Shown piece after piece: positions 6,312 to 11,702 of a DNA stretch of 27,867 nt. Source of the stretch: a virus. The translations under genes were made by a program, and so were the position numbers. The notes under the pieces are model-generated. The model saw only the letters and a program-made list of their open reading frames with translations, was not told the origin of the DNA and searched no databases. Positions within the stretch are counted from its first letter, which is position 1; every line of letters begins with the position of its first letter. The DNA is taken from positions 1 to 27,867 of the IMG/VR virus record IMGVR_UViG_3300021083_000095. The stretch is one strand, 5' to 3'.

Positions 6312-6512
6312 TCAAATTTCAATCGGTGGCAGATTATCCTTGAGGGTTTCATGCGTTCCGCCTGCTGACGTGTACAGATCATCCTGTAAACGTTCTGCCA
6401 GCGATTTCAGCGATTTGATGACGTTCTCCGGAGCGCCATCCTTTCGTACTGCGTCAAGCCTGAAATCGACGCACTCCTTGATTATTGCAATTTCTGCATT
6501 ACTGATTTCCAT
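6312..6512 (-). CDS. Small helical hypothetical protein
   Basis: The leftward frame gives a 66-residue, mostly helical and charged protein (MEISNAEIAIIKECVDFRL, then ENVIKSLKSLAERLQDDLY). The chosen ATG at 6512 has GGAG six bases upstream; in-frame ATGs at 6527 and 6518 are possible but lack that spacing. It overlaps the end of the Xre-type gene by 14 bases, so the two are probably coupled. It is the last gene before the bidirectional terminator. No family is recognised. As the partner of a regulator it could modulate it, but this is speculation. Confidence 0.55.
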   Translation of the reverse strand: MEISNAEIAIIKECVDFRLDAVRKDGAPENVIKSLKSLAERLQDDLYTSAGGTHETLKDNLPPIEI

Positions 6513-6765
6513 TTTCATCTCCATCATTTTCGGGATCCGCCGCACCAGTTTTAGCAAGACGCTCAATTTTGATTTTGAAAAGCTCCCACAGGCCGGGGTG
6601 CATCCGCGCCGTGCCAGCCTCCCACTCCTGCCAGCGGCGGACGCCTGAGTGTACAATAGAGGCGGCAGCGGTTTGAGTGATGCCAGCGGTCCGACGGGTT
6701 GTTCGGATATCGGCCGGGTCGGGATTTGATTGCGGCCCTCGTGGGCCACGGTTGGGGTGGTTCAT
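6499..6765 (-). CDS. Xre-type helix-turn-helix regulator
   Basis: An 88-residue protein with a helix-turn-helix at about residues 18-52: DIRTTRRTAGITQTAAASIV, then RRWQEWEAGTARMHPGLWEL. This pattern, with the conserved Trp-Glu-x-Gly after the recognition helix, is typical of phage and YdaS/Xre-like DNA-binding proteins. The first 15 residues are Pro/Asn/Gly-rich, and the DNA encoding them is duplicated near 7525-7569. The start lies two bases after the stop of the upstream gene, so it is probably translated by coupling. It likely represses or activates a promoter in this cassette. The palindrome at 7181-7195 is the obvious candidate operator, not shown. Confidence 0.75.
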   Translation of the reverse strand: MNHPNRGPRGPQSNPDPADIRTTRRTAGITQTAAASIVHSGVRRWQEWEAGTARMHPGLWELFKIKIERLAKTGAADPENDGDENGNQ

Positions 6766-6778
6766 TTTTATCTGTCCA
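6734..6778. repeat. 45-bp repeat, copy 1 (start region of the Xre-type gene)
   Basis: This copy matches 7525-7569 with only two differences, both in the loop of a hairpin. It covers the leftward start codon and first codons of the Xre-type gene plus about 13 bases before them. On the minus strand the first part forms GGCCC-ACGA-GGGCC just after the start codon. Confidence 0.85.
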
Positions 6779-7118
6779 TTATTTCATCGATGCGCTCATA
6801 GTCCCCATTTTGTACTGCTTCGGCGAGATCGGCGGGCGCTTCGTCGTCGTTAAAAAATACATGATCAATGTAATTTGGCTCTGCCGCGTCCCATGCCGCA
6901 CGCTCATCATGCAGCTTGCGCATGACGCAGTTAGCTGCGGCGCGATGAGTGCCATTTAGCAGGTTGCCGCTGCCCTCTTGACCGTCAATTAGGATCGCGG
7001 GGATCGCATCGCCACGGCGTGCGGAGCGGATCAGGGAGCGCACTTTAGACCAGTCGCGGACTTCGTGGATCGGATTAGCCCCGGCCCACGAAGGGTAAAA
7101 ATTTTGATCTAGCGCCAT
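6768..7118 (-). CDS. ParB-like small protein (tentative)
   Basis: A 116-residue leftward protein with a central PAILIDGQEGSGNLLNGTHR segment followed by AAANCVMRKLHDE. The 'NGTHRAAA' core resembles the box II region of ParB/sulfiredoxin-fold proteins (GxxRxxA), in which a nucleotide or phosphate is bound. The rest is acidic and Trp-containing. The start at 7118 has GGAG six bases upstream and lies about 60 bases behind a strong leftward promoter with a palindrome in its spacer. It is the first gene of a three-gene unit ending at 6312. The fold suggestion is moderate; no function is known to me. Confidence 0.6.
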   Translation of the reverse strand: MALDQNFYPSWAGANPIHEVRDWSKVRSLIRSARRGDAIPAILIDGQEGSGNLLNGTHRAAANCVMRKLHDERAAWDAAEPNYIDHVFFNDDEAPADLAEAVQNGDYERIDEIMDR

Positions 7119-7175
7119 GATTTTCTCCAGCCCCTGATCCCGAGGCGCGGTTGGCAGTGAGTGCCGATGAATTTC

Positions 7176-7203
7176 ATTATACGCTGATTCAGCGTGTTTG
7201 CAA
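7176..7203 (-). promoter_or_regulatory. Leftward promoter with palindromic operator in its spacer
   Basis: Read leftward, TTGCAA (7198-7203) and a perfect TATAAT (7176-7181) are 16 bases apart. The perfect inverted repeat ACGCTGAATCAGCGT (7181-7195) fills the spacer, so a bound dimer would block RNA polymerase. It would drive the ParB-like, Xre-type and small helical genes. Autoregulation by the Xre-type protein is likely but inferred. Confidence 0.75.
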
Positions 7204-7210
7204 GAAGTTT

Positions 7211-7238
7211 TTGAATTATTTTTGGAATGGTTTATAAT
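7211..7238 (+). promoter_or_regulatory. Rightward promoter facing away from the leftward promoter
   Basis: TTGAAT at 7211-7216 and a perfect TATAAT at 7233-7238 are separated by 16 bases. Its -35 is only seven bases from the -35 of the leftward promoter, giving a back-to-back pair as in a phage switch. Transcription would start near 7245, almost on the ATG at 7246, and run antisense to the gene at 7309-7500. Confidence 0.55.
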
Positions 7239-7245
7239 TTACAAC

Positions 7246-7359
7246 ATGGCAAATCTCACTCAAAAGCAAGATGCAGAGTGTGCGAAAATGAAGCCTGAGA
7301 CAGATTCTTTAAAGTTCCTCCGGGACGGTCGGCGTGATTTTGATCGTGTAGCCAAGTAA
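7246..7359 (+). CDS. Possible leaderless 37-residue protein
   Basis: A 37-codon frame (starts MANLTQKQDAECAKMK, ends DFDRVAK) begins about where transcription from the promoter at 7211-7238 should start. It would be leaderless; no ribosome-binding site is visible. Its first residues resemble the N-terminus of terminase small subunits, including the one at 7981 (LTDKQEAF), so it may be a broken copy. It overlaps the end of the leftward gene at 7309. The coding call is weak. Confidence 0.3.
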   Translation: MANLTQKQDAECAKMKPETDSLKFLRDGRRDFDRVAK

Positions 7360-7500
7360 TTTAACTATCTCGATTGCTCGGTCTGTGAAAGTCGAACCGC
7401 CGGCAAGCTCGCAAAGCCTTTTTGCCGTCTCGCAGACCGGGAACACGCGCTTGTGGCCGTATTGCGATACGATGCGGACCTGGATGGATGCTTTGGACAT
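7309..7500 (-). CDS. Small hypothetical protein
   Basis: A 63-residue leftward protein, MSKASIQVRIVSQYGHKR followed by VFPVCETAKRLCELAGG, probably mixed alpha/beta. The start has an excellent ribosome-binding site (AGGAGATCGAA then ATG). It ends opposite the possible rightward leaderless frame. No family is recognised. It lies between the duplicated 45-bp element and the divergent promoters, and probably shares a transcript with the gene at 7587. Confidence 0.6.
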   Translation of the reverse strand: MSKASIQVRIVSQYGHKRVFPVCETAKRLCELAGGSTFTDRAIEIVKLLGYTIKITPTVPEEL

Positions 7501-7517
7501 TTCGATCTCCTGTTGTT

Positions 7518-7556
7518 TTAGAATGGCCCTTGCGGGCCACGGTTGGGGTGGTTCAT
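7518..7556 (-). CDS. 12-residue mini-frame, truncated copy of the Xre gene start
   Basis: Copy 2 of the 45-bp repeat creates a leftward frame reading MNHPNRGPQGPF and then a stop. It repeats the first residues of the Xre-type protein (MNHPNRGPRGP). It sits between the genes at 7587 and 7309. It may be a leader peptide or simply a leftover of duplication. No independent evidence of translation. Confidence 0.3.
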   Translation of the reverse strand: MNHPNRGPQGPF

Positions 7557-7569
7557 TTTTATCTGTCCA
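7525..7569. repeat. 45-bp repeat, copy 2
   Basis: This is a direct copy of 6734-6778, 791 bases away. The 36-base part at 7534-7569 is identical. The two differences fall in the loop of the hairpin, whose stem is intact in both. On the minus strand the hairpin is GGCCC-GCAA-GGGCC, with a GNRA loop, directly after a start codon. Confidence 0.85.
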
Positions 7570-7586
7570 CTATTTTTATTATTTGA

Positions 7587-7865
7587 TTAAAGTGCGTGCG
7601 CAGCGATTGCACGCTTGAGGTCGATAATTCCGTATCCGAGTTGTTTTTGCGGATTTACTCCGGTTTTTGCAATGACATTCCACTCGGCGCGGCGAGCGAT
7701 CGTCACATCACGAGTCCATTCGGCTGCAAATTTTGCCTCTAGCTCTGCGCGGGTGGCGGCTAAAATTGCATCTTGTTCAGCAAGTGTCGGTTGCTTTGGA
7801 TAGCGGCGATCATAAGCAACGTAGCCACCTTCGCCTTCGTTTTGCAGAGTCTCGTATGCATTCAT
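7587..7865 (-). CDS. Small hypothetical protein
   Basis: A 92-residue leftward protein with a tyrosine-rich start (MNAYETLQNEGEGGYVAYDR) and a long central helix (AILAATRAELEAKFAAEW). The start at 7865 has CGGAG six bases upstream and follows the promoter at 7902-7929 by a short leader. It is the first gene of the leftward cassette. No family is recognised; similar small proteins are common as phage accessory genes. Confidence 0.6.
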   Translation of the reverse strand: MNAYETLQNEGEGGYVAYDRRYPKQPTLAEQDAILAATRAELEAKFAAEWTRDVTIARRAEWNVIAKTGVNPQKQLGYGIIDLKRAIAAHAL

Positions 7866-7901
7866 TTGAATCTCCGTTGGGTTTGCACTGCTGATATCTG
7901 A

Positions 7902-7929
7902 AGTATAGATGTTTCCTTGGCCTTGTCAA
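7902..7929 (-). promoter_or_regulatory. Leftward sigma70-like promoter with overlapping palindrome
   Basis: Read leftward, a perfect TTGACA (7924-7929) and TATACT (7902-7907) are 16 bases apart. The 11-bp palindrome CCTTGACAAGG (7921-7931) covers the -35 box, a likely operator site. It would drive the gene at 7587-7865 and possibly that at 7309-7500. It points away from the terminase genes. Confidence 0.7.
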
Positions 7930-7980
7930 GGACAATTGACGCACACAAGCAAATATATTTTGCGAGTGATAGAATGAATC

Positions 7981-8526
7981 ATGGGAAATACAGCACACCT
8001 CACCGATAAGCAAGAGGCTTTTTGCGTTGAATACTTGCGCAATGGCATGGACGCGAGCGCGGCCTATCGATCTGTGTACAAGTCAAAAATGAATTCCGCA
8101 TCCGTTGGTGTAAATGCATCGAAGTTACTTAATGGTACTAAAGTTGCACTAAGGATACGTGAATTGCTTGCGCCAGCGCTGAAAAAAAACGAAATCACGG
8201 TAGAGCGTATTGCAGCAGAGTATGCAAAGCTCGCTTTCCTTGACCCGCGCAAGTTTTTCGACGCGGCTGGCGCACTGATACCAGTCCACAAGCTCGATGC
8301 AGACACGGCGGCAGCTCTGGGCGGCATGGACGTGGCTATGGAGCGCGACGGAGAGGATGAGGACGGCAAGCCGCTATACTCGCCAGTGCGAAAGATCAAG
8401 ATGATCGACAAGAAGGGCGCGTTGGACAGCCTGGCGAAGTGGCAAAACATGTTTATCGAGCGCGTAGAGCATACCGGGACTGTTGAGGTGCACATTGTTG
8501 ACTACGCATCGATGCACAAAAAATAG
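7981..8526 (+). CDS. Terminase small subunit
   Basis: A 181-residue protein matching the Terminase_2 family. The N-terminal DNA-binding part reads HLTDKQEAFCVEYLRNGMD, then ASAAYRSVYKS, then a helix through about residue 60 (VALRIRELL). A central segment, EYAKLAFLDPRKFFDAAG at about 82-99, is typical of the oligomerising core. It recognises the packaging start site and hands DNA to the large subunit, whose gene follows after one small gene. Packaging sites of P22-like phages lie within the small-subunit gene, but I cannot point to one here. No clear rightward promoter is seen upstream, so late transcription may arrive by read-through. Confidence 0.9.
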   Translation: MGNTAHLTDKQEAFCVEYLRNGMDASAAYRSVYKSKMNSASVGVNASKLLNGTKVALRIRELLAPALKKNEITVERIAAEYAKLAFLDPRKFFDAAGALIPVHKLDADTAAALGGMDVAMERDGEDEDGKPLYSPVRKIKMIDKKGALDSLAKWQNMFIERVEHTGTVEVHIVDYASMHKK

Positions 8527-8532
8527 GCAATC

Positions 8533-8694
8533 ATGGCACTCTATCGGCAAGCAACTCAAAAAGAACTGCCTAAAAAAGAGGCAGTGATTAAAAAAGAGGC
8601 AGATCATGTGCCTAAAAATGAGGCAAGTATTATTGCTGACGCACTGATCGATAACACGGTTGCACTGTTCAAAAACTGGCGCAAGCCGAAATGA
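8533..8694 (+). CDS. Small Lys/Glu-rich protein between the terminase genes
   Basis: A 53-residue protein with three near-repeats of a Lys-Lys-Glu-Ala unit (PKKEAVIKKEADHVPKNEA) and a helical end (DNTVALFKNWRKPK). It starts six bases after the small-subunit stop and overlaps the large-subunit start (ATGA). In the DNA the repeats make two hairpins with the same stem: CTGCCT/AGGCAG at 8566-8584 and TGCCT/AGGCA at 8609-8625. It may be a linker protein or serve in translational coupling. Function unknown. Confidence 0.55.
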   Translation: MALYRQATQKELPKKEAVIKKEADHVPKNEASIIADALIDNTVALFKNWRKPK

Positions 8695-10025
8695 TCACGC
8701 TGCCCTACAATTTCACTCCACGCGACTACCAGATCCCTCCGCTGGCCGCGCTCGACGCAGGCATCAAGCGCGTATTAATGATCTGGCATCGCCGCGCTGG
8801 GAAAGAAAAAACCCTCATCAATCACGTCGCGAAGGAAATGCAAAAGCGCGTCGGCACGTATTTCTACCTATTCCCGACTTATGCGCAGGGAAAGAAAGCG
8901 ATATGGGACGGCAAGGATCGCGAAGGTTTTCCGTTCCGTAATCATTTCCCAAAAGAGCTTGTTGCCAAGGAAAATTCCACTGATCTTAAAATTGAGTACA
9001 AAAACGGCTCGATATTTCAGATTGTCGGCACGGATAATATTGACACGCTGATGTCAACGAATCCAATAGGGTGTGTTTTTGCGGAATATTCGCTTCAAGA
9101 TCCATCGGCATGGGAATTCATCCGACCAATCCTGCTCGAAAACGGTGGCTGGGCCGCGTTTGATTACACGCCACGCGGCAAAAATCACGGATACACGCTC
9201 TACGAAATGGCCTTGCGCAATCACGATACCTGGTTCGTGAGCCGATTGACAGTCGATGAAACAAAGCGTCCGGACGGAACGCCAGTCATCACGCCGGAGA
9301 TGATCGAGTCTGAGCGGCGCGAGGGCGTCAGCGAGGAAATGATCCAGCAGGAGTACTACTGTTCTTTCGAGGGTTGCATGGAGGGCGCGTATTACGGCAA
9401 ACAGTTGACCGCTGCGCGTGCTGATGGGCGAATTACGAAAGTGCCATTCGATCCGGCGATTGGGGTTGAGACGTATTGGGATATCGGGGTAGGTGACTCG
9501 ACGGCGATTTGGTTTGTGCAGTCCGTTCGGCGCGAAATTCGCGTAATTGATTATCTTGAGGCGTCAGGCGAGACGTTGAGCTATTACGCAAAAGAATTGC
9601 AGAAAAGGCCGTATGTCTACAGCGAGCACCACGGGCCGCACGATTTACAGGTCAAGGAGTGGGCATCTGGCGGCAAAGATGGCGAGCCGAAGACGCGCAT
9701 AGAGGTCGCAAAAAGTTTGGGAATTGCGTTCAGGATCGTACCAAACATATCGATTGATGACGGTATCAATGCGGCGCGGGATATTCTGGCGCGGTGTTGG
9801 TTCGACGAAGAGAGGTGTCAGCGCGGTCTATTGGCGCTGGCGAGCTATCATAAATCTTTTGATGAAAAGTTAAAGACTTTCCGTAGCTATCCGCAGCATG
9901 ATTGGTCGTCGCACGCCGCAGACGGATTTCGCTATCTGGCGGTTGGGCATCGCACGACACAGGCCAAGATTCCAAAAAAATCAAGCGCGGGATCAGGCAT
10001 CGGTACATCGTTTATGGCGGACTAA
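8691..10025 (+). CDS. Terminase large subunit (packaging ATPase and nuclease)
   Basis: A 444-residue motor protein. The ATPase domain has a Walker A-like WHRRAGKEKT at 32-41 and a Walker B-like GCVFAEYS at 127-134 with E132 as the likely catalytic glutamate, followed by a coupling segment ending in FDYTPRGKNHGY. The nuclease domain begins near WDIGVGDSTAIW, with the first metal-binding Asp, and ends with HDWSSHAADGFRYL, carrying a late acidic residue. It translocates DNA into the prohead through the portal and cuts it. It is somewhat shorter than P22 gp2 (499). Walker A has Glu where many relatives have Asp (RAGKD), a mild substitution. Confidence 0.93.
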   Translation: MITLPYNFTPRDYQIPPLAALDAGIKRVLMIWHRRAGKEKTLINHVAKEMQKRVGTYFYLFPTYAQGKKAIWDGKDREGFPFRNHFPKELVAKENSTDLKIEYKNGSIFQIVGTDNIDTLMSTNPIGCVFAEYSLQDPSAWEFIRPILLENGGWAAFDYTPRGKNHGYTLYEMALRNHDTWFVSRLTVDETKRPDGTPVITPEMIESERREGVSEEMIQQEYYCSFEGCMEGAYYGKQLTAARADGRITKVPFDPAIGVETYWDIGVGDSTAIWFVQSVRREIRVIDYLEASGETLSYYAKELQKRPYVYSEHHGPHDLQVKEWASGGKDGEPKTRIEVAKSLGIAFRIVPNISIDDGINAARDILARCWFDEERCQRGLLALASYHKSFDEKLKTFRSYPQHDWSSHAADGFRYLAVGHRTTQAKIPKKSSAGSGIGTSFMAD

Positions 10026-10415
10026 ATGAAAAAACAAAAAATCACAGATGTAAATGCAGCAATTCACGGCGAAGTATTGACTGATGAAGACATCCGGAAT
10101 GAATGCATCATGCATTTGATGTCCTGTTTCGATGGGCTGTCGGCTACTCCGGAGCCGTATTTGTCTGCACAGATAAGCGTAAAGAGGACAGATAAGAGTC
10201 TGCTAATATATTGGCAGCATAATAACGGTCGATCGTTTATTGATATTGACGTGCATCATTCCGCCTACCTTCTGCCGCAAGAAGAATTTTTCAATCGGCA
10301 CTTGCGATCAGCAGTGCATCATTTATTTGATGTAATTATGCGATCAAATGATCCTGATTACGCGCAGAAATGGCTTGCACATAATCCAGGTAAAACCATG
10401 CCCTGCATGATTTAG
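10026..10415 (+). CDS. Hypothetical protein
   Basis: A 129-residue protein starting immediately after the terminase stop. Residues 18-60 are helical and acidic; the segment KSLLIYWQHNNGRSFIDIDV looks like beta strands, and the C-terminal third (HLRSAVHHLFDVIMRSN) is helical with several His residues. I recognise no family. The spacing places it in the late operon between terminase and portal, where phages often carry small genes of unknown use. Confidence 0.65.
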   Translation: MKKQKITDVNAAIHGEVLTDEDIRNECIMHLMSCFDGLSATPEPYLSAQISVKRTDKSLLIYWQHNNGRSFIDIDVHHSAYLLPQEEFFNRHLRSAVHHLFDVIMRSNDPDYAQKWLAHNPGKTMPCMI

Positions 10416-10418
10416 ACC

Positions 10419-10691
10419 ATGAGCAAGCTAGACGACATCAAGGAGCAATCGCCGGAAGACATGCTTGCCGCCGGCTGGGTGCTGCTCGAATACAACCTGC
10501 AATTGCTGCTATGGGTCGGGCGCGATCAGGACGGGAACCGCTACGATATTGGAAAGATCGCCTTTGCCGAAGGACTACGATTTGACAGCGTGAACATCCA
10601 CGGCAACTCATGCCGGCGCTGCAAGCCGCAGGACTTGGTTAAATTTGGAGCGTGCGTTATTCCGCGCAGAAATATTTCTGGAAACAGATAA
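10419..10691 (+). CDS. Hypothetical protein
   Basis: A 90-residue protein: MSKLDDIKEQSPEDMLAAGW, then LLEYNLQLLLWVGRDQDG, and a C-terminal part with CRRC (residues about 70-73). It starts three bases after the previous stop, without a clear ribosome-binding site, and ends directly before the next start. No family is recognised. Confidence 0.55.
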   Translation: MSKLDDIKEQSPEDMLAAGWVLLEYNLQLLLWVGRDQDGNRYDIGKIAFAEGLRFDSVNIHGNSCRRCKPQDLVKFGACVIPRRNISGNR

Positions 10692-10901
10692 ATGCCGATC
10701 ATGACCCACTGGAACAGCCGCGAGTATTGGAGCCTGGCCCATGACGCAGACGTATCGAGGGTAAGCGGATACGATGATAGAGGTCGGGAGCATTGGCAGA
10801 TCATAATGGCCGGCAGGGGGATGAAAGCGCGTCAGGATGAGGCTATATTGCTCATCATGGATCATATTGAGCAGGGAAACGAACCGGGGGAGGTATCGTG
10901 A
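10692..10901 (+). CDS. Small hypothetical protein
   Basis: A 69-residue soluble protein with a Trp/Tyr-rich start (MTHWNSREYWSLAHDADVSR), a middle that reads as beta strand (REHWQIIMAG) and a helical acidic end. The ATG follows the previous stop with no gap; an internal ATG at 10701 is also possible. No family is recognised. Confidence 0.5.
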   Translation: MPIMTHWNSREYWSLAHDADVSRVSGYDDRGREHWQIIMAGRGMKARQDEAILLIMDHIEQGNEPGEVS

Positions 10902-11016
10902 GAAATCACATGCTATAAGCATCATTGATCACCAACCTGTAACGACCGGAAACAAACGAAATTAAAAGATTGAAATGTATGTTAATATAATCACATATAA
11001 CTTTTGGAGTAAGTTC
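10902..11016 (+). promoter_or_regulatory. AT-rich intergenic region, weak promoter candidate
   Basis: The 115 bases before the ribbon-helix-helix gene become AT-rich. A perfect TATAAT lies at 10986-10991, but the best -35 (TTAAAA at 10962-10967) is poor. A promoter dedicated to the regulator gene is plausible, not certain. I see no gene here. Confidence 0.35.
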
Positions 11017-11376
11017 ATGACACAAAATAACAATCCGTTCAGTGGTGGCCCGGATTACCCAAGATACCTAGCAAACACTTTTGGCGATAGTAAAAAGCCG
11101 CTATTTTGTCCTGCCCCAGCAAGTGGTGGGCAGCAAATATCAGTTCGCCTTAAGCCGGAAAGATTGGCTCTTATCGATGTATTGAGCGCCCAGTCTGGAT
11201 GGGGCAGGAATCAAATCATCGATGCGATATTAGATACAGGATTGCGGCCATTATTTGATTTTTTGTCCGATCAAGAAAGCGATGAAATCATGAATCACGT
11301 CGTTGCTATCGTCACGGGAAAATCTGTCTTCACTATTGAGCAGCAAGTACCCATGACCATCAAAGGCCGGGGGTAA
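11017..11376 (+). CDS. Ribbon-helix-helix-like protein
   Basis: A 119-residue protein in which residues about 40-80 (QISVRLKPERLALIDVLSAQ, then GWGRNQIIDAILDTGL) have the strand-helix-helix pattern of Arc/CopG-type DNA-binding proteins. The N-terminal 35 residues are polar and Gly/Pro-rich. The start at 11017 has TTGGAG well placed; a start at 10975 is less likely. The last seven codons lie opposite the remnant of a DNA methyltransferase gene, so the original C-terminus may have been replaced by recombination. It may regulate this or a neighbouring promoter. Confidence 0.65.
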   Translation: MTQNNNPFSGGPDYPRYLANTFGDSKKPLFCPAPASGGQQISVRLKPERLALIDVLSAQSGWGRNQIIDAILDTGLRPLFDFLSDQESDEIMNHVVAIVTGKSVFTIEQQVPMTIKGRG

Positions 11377-11547
11377 ACGCCAAACGCCACCTTTCCCTTT
11401 TGCGCGCTTGTCCAGTTCATGGACATCATATTCGCGTACACCATAGGGTGGGTCAGTGACGACCGCGTGTAAAGAATTTTCAGGGAGTCGTGATAACCAC
11501 TCTAAGCAGTCCGCATGAACGACTCGACCATGCTTGAATGCTATCTG
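11350..11547 (-). pseudogene. Remnant of an adenine/cytosine-N DNA methyltransferase
   Basis: The stretch between the ribbon-helix-helix gene and the portal holds no rightward gene. Read leftward it encodes HGRVVHADCLEWLSRLPENS, then LHAVVTDPPYGVREYD, then KGKGGVWRLPPAFDG. This matches the N-terminal part of phage DNA methyltransferases with the DPPY catalytic motif. A stop at 11548-11550 lies just before it in frame and no start codon is in place. To the left the match fades inside the ribbon-helix-helix gene. It is therefore a broken fragment of about 60 codons, left by recombination. Confidence 0.75.
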
Positions 11548-11702
11548 TCATGGGCTGGCAAATAGTGCCACAATCGGATTAGTTGCATAAACAAAACAAC
11601 AAGAATACAATAGCTTTCGTAGAGTTTCACCGTACTGCCGGGATGGCAGCACAAGACCCGAAAGGGTTCCGATTGAGGCGCAATGCCCCATGGACCGAGA
11701 AC

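Noticed and set aside
7936-7975. Possible rightward promoter before the terminase genes (TTGACG with TATATT or TAGAAT)
   Set aside because: Spacing is 12 or 28 bases, neither workable for a sigma70 promoter.
11583-11702. N-terminal extension of the portal from TTG 11583 or ATG 11643
   Set aside because: No ribosome-binding site, not portal-like, and it adjoins the recombination scar; the 11703 start gives near-P22 length.
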